Part shown: one piece after another, positions 21,946 through 32,329 of the stretch
Layout of the letters: every line of letters begins with the position of its first letter
Numbering within the stretch: position 1 is the stretch's first letter
DNA from: Anodontia alba
Taxonomy: Eukaryota > Mollusca > Bivalvia > Lucinida > Lucinidae
Assembly: GCA_964016985.1 (NCBI GenBank)
Contig: OZ024830.1
Location: 17,353,691 to 17,417,690 of the forward strand
DNA length: 64,000 bases
Direction of reading: 5' to 3'
Program-made: the position numbers and the translations under genes
Notes under the pieces: generated by a model
The model's database searches: none
Seen by the model: the letters and a program-made list of their open reading frames with translations, nothing else
Told to the model about the DNA's origin: nothing

Positions 21946-22769
21946 TCACTACCATTAAGGGCTATGCATATCTTCCTGGCATGTGAGCATAGCGAAGCAG
22001 AAAGCAGCCCATTCATCCAATCAATCTGATCAGGGTTTTCATTGTTAGCTTATAAAATGGCATTTACCGCATTGCCTTCAATATTCAGACACCTTGACTC
22101 CATACCACACTTGTCCTAAATGTTTGAACAAGCTCATTTGGCTGACTATTGAAATGTCATTATATTGCTTGATGGTATGCACAAACAGTGTAAGTCTTAA
22201 TCAGGTGCAACGTTCTGGCTCTACAGTGTTTGATCAAGTCCATCTGTCGGAATACTCGACAGATATGGTTCATTACGAAAACATGCCTATATAATTATGA
22301 CCCCTTAAACCCCACTCTTAAATAGTAAAACTGGGGTTTACAGGGGTATACATTATTTTTCTTATTTCCGATTACAAACATAGATTGTGGGTACTCGTTA
22401 GAACCGCCTTGACAAGGCCTTGGCAAGGCGGTTCTAACGAGTACCACATTCTATGCTTTGAGCAGACATATATGTGGTAGATAGTTGGCAAAATATCAAG
22501 GTATAGCAAATTCTTTGATCAAATAGTGCAGTTGCAAGATGGTCTAGGCCCTGTTCTCATACTAAAATAAGTTAACAGGAAAGTTGTTCTTCACCATTAA
22601 GATATTTCACTGTCGGTTTTTGTTTCTGTCAAATAATACTCTAATACCGTCGCATTTTGTGAAACTGGAATATCGACAACACTTGTTTGGAAAGTATTCA
22701 AAAAAGTTTTCCTTCAAATAAAAAAATAATTCGGTTTCAGAGAACAGAGCAATTGATCATACATGTAAT
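21946..22769. other. Intronic stretch with one perfect hairpin, no gene seen
   Basis: No ORF or element apart from the hairpin at 22391-22444. Confidence 0.5.
22391..22444. repeat. Perfect 21-bp inverted repeat
   Basis: GTACTCGTTAGAACCGCCTTG (22391-22411) is exactly complementary to 22424-22444, with a 12-base centre that contains AAGGCCTT. The arms extend imperfectly by TGTGG/CCACA. Confidence 0.85.
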
Positions 22770-23965
22770 GCCTTTTACTAAATGTAATAAGTAACGCCGA
22801 TTTCTACATGTTATTGGTACGGTCTTTTCCTAAACGTTATAAGTACCAATTGCAACTACACGCTATCGGTACGTTATACGTACCGTCGGTCCCTACACGT
22901 TATCAGTACGACCTACCCCTAAACGTACAATCAATTGCTACACATTATTAGTACCGCCTGTCCCTACACGTTATTACTACCATCGCTCCATTTAAGTTAA
23001 CAGTACAGTACCTCCCTAAACTTTCCTTCTTTTCCTACACAACATTAGATCCGATGCACCTGTCCCTACAAGTTGTCAGTTCGGCACGTCATTAAACGTG
23101 CGGTATGTTCTTACATAATATTAGTACCTGCTTTCCCTACAAGTTATAAGTATCGTCTGTTCCTATATCATCTTAACACCATGTGTTCCTACAGGTATTT
23201 TATACCGTCTACTCCTACACATTATTAGTATTGACTGTTCCTATACGTTGTTAGTATTGACTGTTCGTACACGATATCAGCTAGGTCTGTTCCTACACAT
23301 TATTAGTACGGTATGTTCCTTCACATTATTGGCACGGTCCTTTATGCACGTTACTAGTACGGTTTTTTCCTACACACTTTTAGTACAGTATGTTCCTACA
23401 CATTACTACTATGGTCTGTTCTTACACGTTATTAGTATGGTCTGTTCCTACACGTTCTTAGTACGGTATGTTCCTACATGTTATTAGTACGGTGTGTACC
23501 TATCTTTTTCTACACATTATTGGTACAAGTTTTCTTACAAATTATCAGCTCAGCCTTTCCTACACATAATTAGTACGATCTGTTCCTACACATTATTTGT
23601 ACGGTCTATTCCTACATATTATAAGTAGTGTCTGTTCCTACACATTATTAGTACGATCTGTTATACACATTACTAGTACGGGCTGTTCCTAGATATTATT
23701 AGAAAGTTATATTCCTTAAAGTTAATAGTACGATCTGTTCCTACACATTAGTATTATATTCTGTTTGTACACATTATTTTTACAGTTTGTTCCTACGTAC
23801 TTTAAGCACGTTCTGTTTCCACACATTATTAGTACGGTTCAATATGTTCCTATACATATTTGTACGGTCGATTCCTACGCTGTATTAGTAGTGTCTGTTC
23901 CTACACGTTACACGGACGAGCTGTTCATACATGTTATTAGAGCAAATCATATATGTAACAAGGTG
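22770..23965 (+). repeat. 26-bp satellite, array 1
   Basis: Degenerate head-to-tail units of about 26 bp, consensus TTATTAGTACGGT followed by CTGTTCCTACACG, with many single-base variants and some indels. Around 45 units. Open frames in the array have no coding meaning. Confidence 0.9.
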
Positions 23966-24420
23966 TTTCTTTAGTTATAACCGCATCACGTGCAGGTCTC
24001 TATTTATCCGTAGTAGCACGAGCGGACTCTTTTACTTGAAATTGAGCGGTCCGTAAAATTGGAATGGGCCTGCTCTGAAAAGCACGGATGTTTGAAAGCA
24101 GCAACTTGTTCAATAGTAAAATAAGCAAAGAAAAGTGCCTCCCATATGATACGTGCGAACAACGACAGCCCAGAAAAGGCTGTTCAAATGCCCAAATAAA
24201 TCTGCGCATTATTATCAGTCTTTATTGTCACTGTCTGTATGATTATCCTGATAACTCATTTCTTTTATGCTTTTCAATGAATTATTGAGTTTTCTCATTG
24301 AAATCGAACTCATTAATCACGCTCCTGGTCAAAAGTGAAGTTATTATCCATTTCATTCTTTGTAAAAACTAAATTTTCATTCTTTTTTGGCTCAGAAACC
24401 TCGCCAAAAGGTTTTTAAAG
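23966..24420. other. Unique intronic stretch, no gene seen
   Basis: Nothing recognised. Confidence 0.5.
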
Positions 24421-24439
24421 ACAAAGTTAACGTACCATG

Positions 24440-24546
24440 ATCGAACCGCTGACGTCACTTACTATGCTGACGTAACTCTTTTTTTCTGCACAAGAAATCA
24501 GGGGGACTTTCATCCACGGCGGCTTCTTCTCTGTGTCGATTTCTTG
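24440..24546 (+). promoter_or_regulatory. Possible CRE-containing promoter
   Basis: A full palindromic CRE, TGACGTCA, at about 24451 and a near-match TGACGTAA at about 24470 lie 80-100 bases before a short ATG-initiated frame with a strong donor. Suggestive only; no TATA box seen. Confidence 0.25.
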
Positions 24547-24563
24547 TCTTGAATTGCGTTAAA

Positions 24564-24678
24564 ATGTATTTGGTCAACTTGGATGCAAAACTGTTTTGTA
24601 CGCAATATTATGCCAATAACCATGCTGAACAAGACCAAATTGATAAAAAATGGATAGAGAAAAATTTAGTTTCTCAAC
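24564..24678 (+). CDS. Possible first exon of an unknown gene
   Basis: From ATG at 24564 the frame reads MYLVNLDAKLFCTQYYANNH and on to WIEKNLVSQ, ending at a strong donor, CAAC/GTAAGTAT. A second in-frame ATG lies 15 bases upstream. Composition is plausible for protein, but I recognise no family and see no matching downstream exon. It lies inside the long CUB-gene intron on the same strand. It could be a chance ORF. Confidence 0.25.
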
Positions 24679-24872
24679 GTAAGTATCTGATAATAGGTAG
24701 AAGTTTAATTATTTTGAATAAAAGCATAAAAAGAACTGATATTTTTCCATGGTAAGATCGAACTCCAAAAGTTGTATTTTGGCTCGTGGCTTTTGCCATT
24801 CGTAAAAACTACATTTTGTGTTTATTCGGTGATATAAAATTTGATCTTATACTTATTTTCACTGCCTAAATA

Positions 24873-24995
24873 AAACTCAAAAAGGATTGTCTCCGGAAAC
24901 AAAGAACACACACAATCACAAAAGTCGGAGACTTGGTTTGATTGCTTCTCTTCATATGCAAAACTGTAGTTTGCGAGGCTGCATACGGCTCCCTC
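24873..24995 (+). repeat. Dispersed 125-bp repeat, copy 2
   Basis: Second copy of the repeat at 21130-21255, about 85% alike by eye. Confidence 0.7.
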
Positions 24996-25649
24996 CCTAG
25001 CGCCAGTTTAAGCGGTATTTAATTTTCAAAATAACAAGGAGAGGTTCAATGGTCCCACAGAAAATAAAATATAATACTAAATGTCCTGTGTATGTACCTT
25101 AATATGATGTCATGTCCATTTAATCTCATGAAAACATTATAAGATAGTCATTACTGTAATGCCAAAGAGCGTCTCAAACACAACTTTCGGAAAATTATTT
25201 CATTATGGTTGAATATTGGATTTACCTGACGATTCTCACTTTTTGTACACAAAAGGCGGGTATGTGAGGCTAGGAATGTAGACAAATTAAGTGATATACA
25301 TAAGTACTTTTGTTTAGTGGCTGCATATTGCGCATGCTGATAGGTCCTTATATTAGTGCGAGGTCTCTGTAGACACATTTTTTATGTCGCAACCAATTTC
25401 CGTGTGTTTGTCAATTGTCACTTAAGATTTTAAGAGCTGTTCAACGTACTAAATGCAATAGAAACCTACGCTTCGGACACTTTGATGGCTTATGAACTGC
25501 CAGGACTTGGACCGACAAAAAGATATGGCTCTTGCCTGCAGTTCGAGTCTATCATTTTGTCGGTCCAGGCCCTGCACGCCTACCAAACGAATGAATGCGT
25601 AACAATCGGTTAAGAACGTGAAACAATAAAAGCGACATCGGTTAGGCAT
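24996..25649. other. Unique stretch, no gene seen
   Basis: Includes a short inverted pair (ATGGCT..TTGCCTGCAGTTCGAG region near 25500-25580: GACCGACAAAAAGATA and TATCATTTTGTCGGTCCAGG). No coding support. Confidence 0.45.
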
Positions 25650-25868
25650 AATAATAATAATAATCGACTTTATTTATAGAGGGTAACGCATTTAGTAATC
25701 TAGTACTAATCTTCCATGTGGCCCTCTTTTTTCCTGGGTAGAAACCAGTACTAAGCAATGTGGATAAAGTCTCTTGCTCAAGGAAACAACACTTGCAGTT
25801 AGTGGGGATCGAACCCGGTACTTCTCGATCTCTAGTCCGACGCTTTACCACTGCACCACAGCGCTCCA
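25650..25868 (-). mobile_element. tRNA-derived SINE
   Basis: On the minus strand the element begins GCGCTGTGGTGCAGTGGTAA with an A box (TGGTGCAGTGG, 25849-25859) and a B box (GGTTCGATCCCC, 25804-25815) in tRNA spacing. The conserved central stretch TTGAGCAAGAGACTTTATCC follows, and the 3' end is an ATT microsatellite. The core resembles the V/Nin-type domain shared by molluscan and fish SINEs. It is not a functional tRNA: no cloverleaf 3' half follows. Confidence 0.8.
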
Positions 25869-26907
25869 CAAACGATGACTCAAAAAAGGTAAACAACCTT
25901 GCATTTTCTGTGTTTCATGTGCAATATTAATGTTTTGAGGAAATTATTTGAAAAACGGGAAATTACAACTGCCCTTTGATATCGGCGTCTGTGGAGTAAA
26001 CCTCAGACTACCTACTTCACGCATATTGGCTGAATTATTTTTCGCGTGCTGAAGCTGTACCGAAAAGCATAGAAAACTCGTGGACATTCGTGCAGTTCAT
26101 TGTCCTTTGCCTAATTTTGCGCTTTGCTAGAAGTTCAGCATATCATCACACGCACGCACGGAAGACACATATGATTATTTGCGTTATGGATATTTTGGTT
26201 GCCAATGCTACATTGTTGAGAAATCGCCAAGGTTAGGGTCGAAAATGAGTGGTTACGCATTAGATTTAAATAAATGAAAACAAATCTCACAACTCTAATG
26301 CGTAACTACACATGTTATAAGTAAGACACTTTAGTTACTGTTTCCGTATATCTGTTTACTGAATCTGTGTAGCAATATCTAAGGTAAATATCTAGGGTAG
26401 ATTGAGCTCTCAAATCCTGTTCGGCCGTCCATCTAGGACTCCAAACGAAACCTGCTTATCTTGATTTGCCTGTTATATTAAGTATGTGTCGGCAGGAACA
26501 GCGTAGGAAATCATTACTTAGATTGAACGGCCCAAACGGCGATGCTGCATGTTGTGGAGCATGGAGAGCATGGCAAAGCATAACAGAAATCATTTTCTTC
26601 TACTTCATCCGGACTTAGCACTAGATGTCTTGACACTGTCTTGCCTCTGGATCCCCAGGGTGTGAGAATGAGGTTGAATCAGCGCCTCTCAATCACTATA
26701 ATCCAATTCACAGTGCATGTTATCCTAATCATTAACACAAGGTCACAGCAAGCGCACATATGCAATGCAATCCACACTAAAGCCATGTGGCGAAGGGCGA
26801 GCGGCGAAACAGCAAGTGAGGAAACACTGGAAACTGTAGTTGCGAACCTGTACATAGGCGGCTTGGTTCCATAAGGTCGCTTTCCTTATGAGCGAAGTAA
26901 TACGGGG
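25869..26907. other. Unique stretch, no gene seen
   Basis: Contains short open frames without motifs. The last few hundred bases may be decayed RTE sequence, but I could not align them. Confidence 0.4.
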
Positions 26908-27592
26908 AAGTTGGCAGCCAAACTGAGTAATTGAGCATTTGGGATCGAGGTGGATCAGACTTGAAACAAATCTGAAAGTCTACAGATCTGTGATGCTGCC
27001 AAACTACTATACGCTTGTTAAACTCGATCAGTTTACTAACCGCATGTCAAACGATCGAAGCACTTCCATACAAGCTGTCTTAGAACATTTCTAAAGATTA
27101 AGTGGCAAGACACGATTCTAGACTAAGAAGTCCTGGAAGAAGCAGGGATGCAGAGTGTACATACTCTTCTGGAATTGCGTCAGTTAAGAGACAGATCATG
27201 TTACCAGAAAGGCTTGCCAAAGAAAGTCTTCTATGGAGAACCTCGTGGGAGAACGCTCCAATGGTGGTCAGAAGAAGCGACATAATGACACCTCAAAGCC
27301 TATCTTAAAGCCTTCAACATACCGACAGAGTCGTGGAAACAGATTGCACAGGATCGAGCAAAGTCGCTAGGCCTTATATAAGAGCGGCTGGAGAATATGA
27401 AGCAAACAGAATCGGAACCTGCGCAGTTGAAAGCTAGAGCTAAGGCATCACAAACAGAGCGTTTTTCCTTAGACCTCATGTTTTATCTGTCACAGCCGGT
27501 TAGAGCAAAGGTTGGTCTCATCAGCCATCGTATAATACACAAACAGTAACACTTCAAGCATTTGATTAGAATTGGCCATTGTCAGTAATGAC
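26908..27592 (+). pseudogene. RTE-type LINE, 3' end of ORF2, decayed
   Basis: Recognisable in shifting frames: a VWDRGG..LETK stretch, LLYACET, FHTSCLR-like KHFHTSCL, IKWQDT, AGMQSVHTLL, FYGEPR, GGQKKRHNDT and TESWKQIAQDR, the conserved C-terminal region of RTE-class LINE polymerases. It ends in GTCATTGTCAGTAATGAC-like sequence (GGCCATTGTCAGTAATGACA) at about 27570-27590. Many stops and indels. A minus-strand relative lies in the gypsy element at 44662-45318. Confidence 0.75.
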
Positions 27593-27599
27593 AGACGAA

Positions 27600-28085
27600 C
27601 TTTCGTTAGTATGAACTGTTTCTAAACTTTATTAGTACCGACTGCCCCTACACGTTATTAGTACAGCCTGTCATTGCACGTTATCAGAGTAGCCTATCAC
27701 TACACGTTATTAGAGTAGCCTGTCACTTCACGTTATTATAGTATGGTCAATAATTACATGCTATTAGTACAACCTATCACAATACATTATTAGTAAAACC
27801 TGTTACTACACGTTATTACTAAGGCCTGACCCTTACTTTGTTAGTAACGACTGTCCCCACACGTTATTAGTGCAGCATGTCACTACACGTTACAAGAATG
27901 GTCTGTTCCTACAGTTTATTAGTCCCGACTCTTCATAGTTGCTTTAAGTATAGCCTGTCACTCCTTGTTATTAGTAGGTCTGCGCAGTGCTATACTTTAT
28001 AAGTACCGACTATCCTTATACGCTATTAGTAAAGACTGTCTCTATCGTTATTAGTACAGCCTGTTACTACATGTGTACGGTGTGT
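27600..28085 (+). repeat. 26-bp satellite, array 2
   Basis: About 18 degenerate units, rich in the variant TTATTAGTACAGCC followed by TGTCACTACACG. It begins immediately after the RTE 3' end, so the LINE may have inserted at or into the array edge. Confidence 0.85.
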
Positions 28086-28091
28086 TCTTTT

Positions 28092-28100
28092 ACAAACAAA

Positions 28101-28137
<37 letters not shown>
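28092..28137 (+). repeat. Poly(A) run at the array/LINE boundary
   Basis: An A-run of more than 30 bases (interrupted by C at its start), then GAAGAATTGAAGAATTG. Confidence 0.8.
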
Positions 28138-28139
<2 letters not shown>

Positions 28140-28189
28140 AGAATTGAAGAATTGTTCTTTATTATTATTACTGGATTCTGATTTAAACT

Positions 28190-29031
28190 ATTCATCTATT
28201 TTGTATACAACTGACAATTATGTGTCATTTCCCAGTACAAGTAATGGATGTTATAATTTATGCTATATCTGATCTAAATGTCTCTCCAAACTCACAATTG
28301 AACTCAATATACAATGATGCATCATGGTGTGACTGGCTCATTGATAATGACTCAGAGTTAGTAGGAACTTTCATCAGAAGAATCATCCACTGTTATAAAC
28401 TATTGAATGAAGCATGTCGTCTGAGACGCAGGATACTTATAACAGGTCACTTCAATATAAAGGACATTAATTGTGAAAACTGCACAACCTGTCATAATGA
28501 GAAAAATTATGAATTTGATTTCATTGAGTGTTAACGCGACATTTTCACGTTTCAAAACCAACTAGGTATCGAGAAAGTCAGACCCCTAACTTATTAGACT
28601 TAATCATGATAAAGGACCCCAATGATATTGAAAACATAAATAAATTACTTCACTTGGAGTTAGTGACCATGTTCTTATTCAGTTTGAATTTTTATGTATG
28701 TTCTCAGAACTTGGGAAACATAAAATTAAGTATGGTAAATGCGACTTTACTTCATTTACAAATGAATGGAACTTAATAAATTTGGAGAAGTTTGAAGGAT
28801 ACAATATAGAAAAAGTGTGGAATTTTTTCTCAGATCAATACTAGGAGAGTGTAAAAAAGCATGTTCCTAGATAAACGCTAAGAAAGGCTGTAATGGATGA
28901 ACTCAGAAACACAATATTGCGCAGCAAAACGACCAGCAGACTTTGAAAGGTACAAAAGAATAAGAAACCAGACAAATGAAATGAAGAAATTCGTTCTGCA
29001 AAGAGAAGTTTTGAGGGGAAAATAGCTAAAA

Positions 29032-29067
<36 letters not shown>

Positions 29068-29510
29068 GCATTTTTGGAAATATGTCAAGCAAAAGGTTAA
29101 GTCACAGAGTAATGTCTCAAACCTACAAAAATCACTCTTTCCTTACACAAAATGACAGAAAAAAAAAGCCGAAGTTCTTAAACCATTCAATTTGGACGAA
29201 GTAACCAAGGCTATCAATATACTATGCACTTTGAAGACATTGATTCGGCGGAAGAAGAGAAAGCTCTGGGTGTAATATTCAAAAAGGATTTAAAATTTAG
29301 CAGTCATATAGCTTCAAAATTAAATAAATCAAACAATGTTTTTTCTCTCATTATCAGACTGTTTTACTTTATTGAACAAGACTCTTTCATCCTCCTGTAT
29401 TAGGCTTTAGTTCGGCCTCACATTAAATACTATTTGGTACCCTTACTTAAGAAGAGACATAGAAAGTGTTGAAAGGATACAAAACAGAGCCATCAGACTT
29501 ATTCCTCAAC
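28190..29510 (+). pseudogene. LINE (CR1/Jockey-like), endonuclease and RT remnants
   Basis: 28220-28534 keeps an APE-endonuclease fragment: RRRILITGHFNIKDINCEN, where the family's GDFN has become GHFN, and FDFIEC. 28528-28776 continues with NLLDLIMIKDPNDIENI. After a large internal deletion, 29230-29500 has the RT C-terminal motif ALGVIFKKDLKFSSHI, ALVRPHIKYYLVP and ERIQNRAIRLIPQ. Several stops and a poly(A) run at 29034-29062 break it. It abuts the PLE that starts near 29545. Confidence 0.75.
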
Positions 29511-30869
29511 TTTCTCCTTACTAGATGTTATACTCAACATGCTCTTCGTCCTTACATTGATTCTGAAATTAACCACATTAGACACTTCATCAAAATTCCA
29601 TTCATTAATAAAGGTATTGAATTCATAGATTTATCCAGCATATTTCGAGATAATAATGTTATATCAGCTATACCTTCATATTTCGAAAACACGGAATCTC
29701 CTATTATTTGTTATAAATATAACAAACCTATCCGTAATACTATACTTAATTTCAATAAATTAGTTTCTGATCTTGATATTGAAACTAGTTCCCCTGATTC
29801 TTGAGAGTGTAAAGATTCTAAATTTTGTTATCAACCAGCGGGTCATATTGTCACTGGTAACTTGAAGATTATAACTGATTCACGAATCCGTTCAGTTATT
29901 TCAAAAGGACCTAAATATAGATTCCCAGCCCACATTGATTTCAATAAATGTCGGGAAACAATTGCCAGTGCTTTAAATGATTATTGTACGCGTTGGTGTA
30001 AACGAGAGCATGTTGAGTCTAATGCTTTAAATAATTGGAAATTAAAGATTTCTAAGATCATTGATGAACGTGTGTTATTTTACTCTAATAACCTTGATCT
30101 TCTCCCTCCTAAGCCTAAATTATCTTTTCGATATTTGAAACAAGGTATCCAAGAATTTCATAGGAAGTATGTTTTAGCTCCAGCTGATAAAGCTGCTAAT
30201 AATGTTGTTGTTGTGTGACGACTTTATTATATCAATACTCTAAAACAAGAACTTGGTAGTACCAAAACATATGAACGGATTTCTACTGACGAGAGATCTA
30301 TTGTCAATACCCATTCTATCGATATTACTGCTAAGTTTGCATTGAAAATTAAAGAAAAGCAATACAGACTTCCTACGTTATATTGGTTACCGAAACTTCA
30401 TAAACGACCTTATAAAGCACGCTTCATTGCTAATTCTAGTTCTTGTACGACTACTGTTTTGTCCAAACTGCTAACTTCATGCCTTACTGCTGTTAAAAAA
30501 CATTGGATTAGATACTATGATACTGTTTACGAAAGGGACGGAATTAACTATTTTTGGCCAATTAAAAATTCTAATGATGTTCTCAATAAATTTAAATCTA
30601 AAAACTTTCAGGCTTCTAAATTGTCTACATATGATTTTTCTACACTGTATACTATGTTACCTCATCATCTTATAAAAGATAAACTTATTGATTTAATTAA
30701 CCGAACGTTTATTCGGGAGAATACCCAATATTTGGCTTGCAACGAAGAATGTGCTTTTTTCACTTCTGATGTATATAATAATCACAATTTATGGTCGTGT
30801 CAAAAAGTCTGTGATGCCCTTGTTTATCTTTTGGATAATACTTTTTATTTTATAATATTTTTTTATTAG
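29466..30869 (+). pseudogene. PLE N-terminal region and RT fingers/palm start, copy E
   Basis: One frame runs through this interval with two in-frame TGA codons (29802-29804 and 30216-30218); the first ~25 codons belong to the adjacent LINE. Before RT there are conserved stretches SKFCYQPAGHIVTGNL, GPKYRFPAHIDFNKC and VLAPADKAANNVVVV. RT begins with LYWLPKLHKRPYKARFIANS and STYDFSTLYTMLPH. A T-rich insertion at about 30842-30870 then shifts the frame. The second TGA replaces the Cys-type codon expected after NNVVVV. Confidence 0.85.
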
Positions 30870-32323
30870 ATTTTGAACTAAACTTTATAGACAAACTATT
30901 GGTATTCCGATGGGAACCAATTGTGCTCCTCTTGTTGCAGATTTATTTCTTTTTTGTTATGAGAGAGATTTCATGAAATCTCTCTCACGTGAAAATCAGA
31001 CTGACATTATTAAGGCTTTCAATTCAACTTCAAGATACCTTGTCAATTTATTAAATATTGACAATATTTACTTTGACCAAATGGTGGACCGGATATACCC
31101 TACAGAACTCCAACTAAATAGAGCAAATTCTTCCGATACCGAGGCACCTTTTTTGGATTTGAATCTATGTATATCTAATGGTACAGTTTCCACCAAAATT
31201 TATGATAAACGGGACGATTTTGATTTTGATATAGTCAATTTCCCTTTTCTGGATGGCGATGTTCCCCGGCGTACCTCATATGGGGTATACATATCTCAAC
31301 TTATAAGATTCGCCAGAGCTTCTTCAAATCTTAATGACTTTAACTACCGTAATAAAACCCTTACTGCCAAACTTCTTAGGCAGGGCTATCGTTATTTTAA
31401 ACTTCGTAAGGCGTTTTCGAAATTTTATCGCAGACACAGTGCCTTGTTAGAAAAATATAGCGTCAGTCTGAAAACACTTCTGCAACAAGATATATCGGAA
31501 CCCGAATTTTAAGGTGACTTAGTGTACAGATTTAGAAAAATTGTAGGTAAATCTAACTTTTCGGAGCAATTCAGAAAACTTATTAACCGTTATAAAAGAA
31601 TTGGCTATAGCCTGGATATTATGCGGCAGACTGCATGCCTAGTTATCAACCCAATCATTGTTGATGGCTATGCTTCACTCTTTAATTGCACGACGGCGGT
31701 TCGGGCCTCACTCAATGACGGCCTCTTCGTAAAACTTTAACCAGTGGGTTGGGGCTTGACGATATGTCTTTGGTTTGGCCCACCGTGGTTCAACTATCGG
31801 TTTTCATTTACTTTGGTATACAATAGAATTAGCCATGAGTACTCGTCTTTGTTAATTATAGTGATTAATTTGATTTTTATGTTTTCGCTTTGATGATTTG
31901 ACTGAGTTGGGAGCCTTTATGCGAACCGAATTTTTATGTATTTCTGTATTAAGAATAGCACCGGTACCCAGGTTGAAGTTAGCTAGCTGTAAAAGTGCTT
32001 TAACCCCCCCCCAGGTGATTTGCTCTACCGACCGTTCTAAGGCGGTGGTCCCGGTGTTAGTCTTACTCTTTGTTGCTTTGTGGTTTATTCTACGAGGCGA
32101 TTTGTTGTATGTCTTTCCGTGTGTCATTTTGTTCTTGTGTTTTTCAGTCCTTTTAGTATTGTGATTACCTCGCTTGGGAAAGATAGAGCTAATCTTAGTG
32201 CTTTTCGTACGTTTGTTCGGTTTGTGCTTGTTTAGATTTGTCGGTTTCCTCTTCCTCTTGGGGTCTGGGAAGGGCTGCGGTTTGTGATTGTGGCACTCCC
32301 TGGACTTTTCTCTTACCTTTTAT
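29545..32323 (+). mobile_element. Penelope-like element, longest copy (E)
   Basis: Contains the region upstream of RT (ADKAANNVVVV and CYQPAGHIVTGNLKI motifs), RT fingers and palm, C-terminus and 3' tail ending CTTACCTTTT. The left boundary against the LINE is only approximate. No flanking repeat of the tail is seen on its left. Confidence 0.85.
30910..31740 (+). pseudogene. PLE RT palm and C-terminus, copy E, catalytic Asp lost
   Basis: Continues the RT in another frame: IPMGTNCAPLVADLFLF, then SRYLVNLLNIDN in place of SRYLDDLLNIDN, so both catalytic Asp are replaced (Val-Asn). A TAA at 31510-31512 interrupts PEFYGD, and the same frame resumes at 31522 through FSEQFRKLINRYKRIG and ACLVINPIIVDGYASLFNC. 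It cannot encode an active polymerase. Confidence 0.85.
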
Positions 32324-32329
32324 AGAGAT

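Noticed and set aside
25804..25868. A genuine tRNA gene
   Set aside because: A and B boxes are present but no acceptor stem closes, and a SINE core and ATT tail follow.
26641..26874. 77-residue + strand ORF ending LETVVANLYIGGLVP
   Set aside because: No motif, no splice signals, and it lies in decayed repeat-like sequence.
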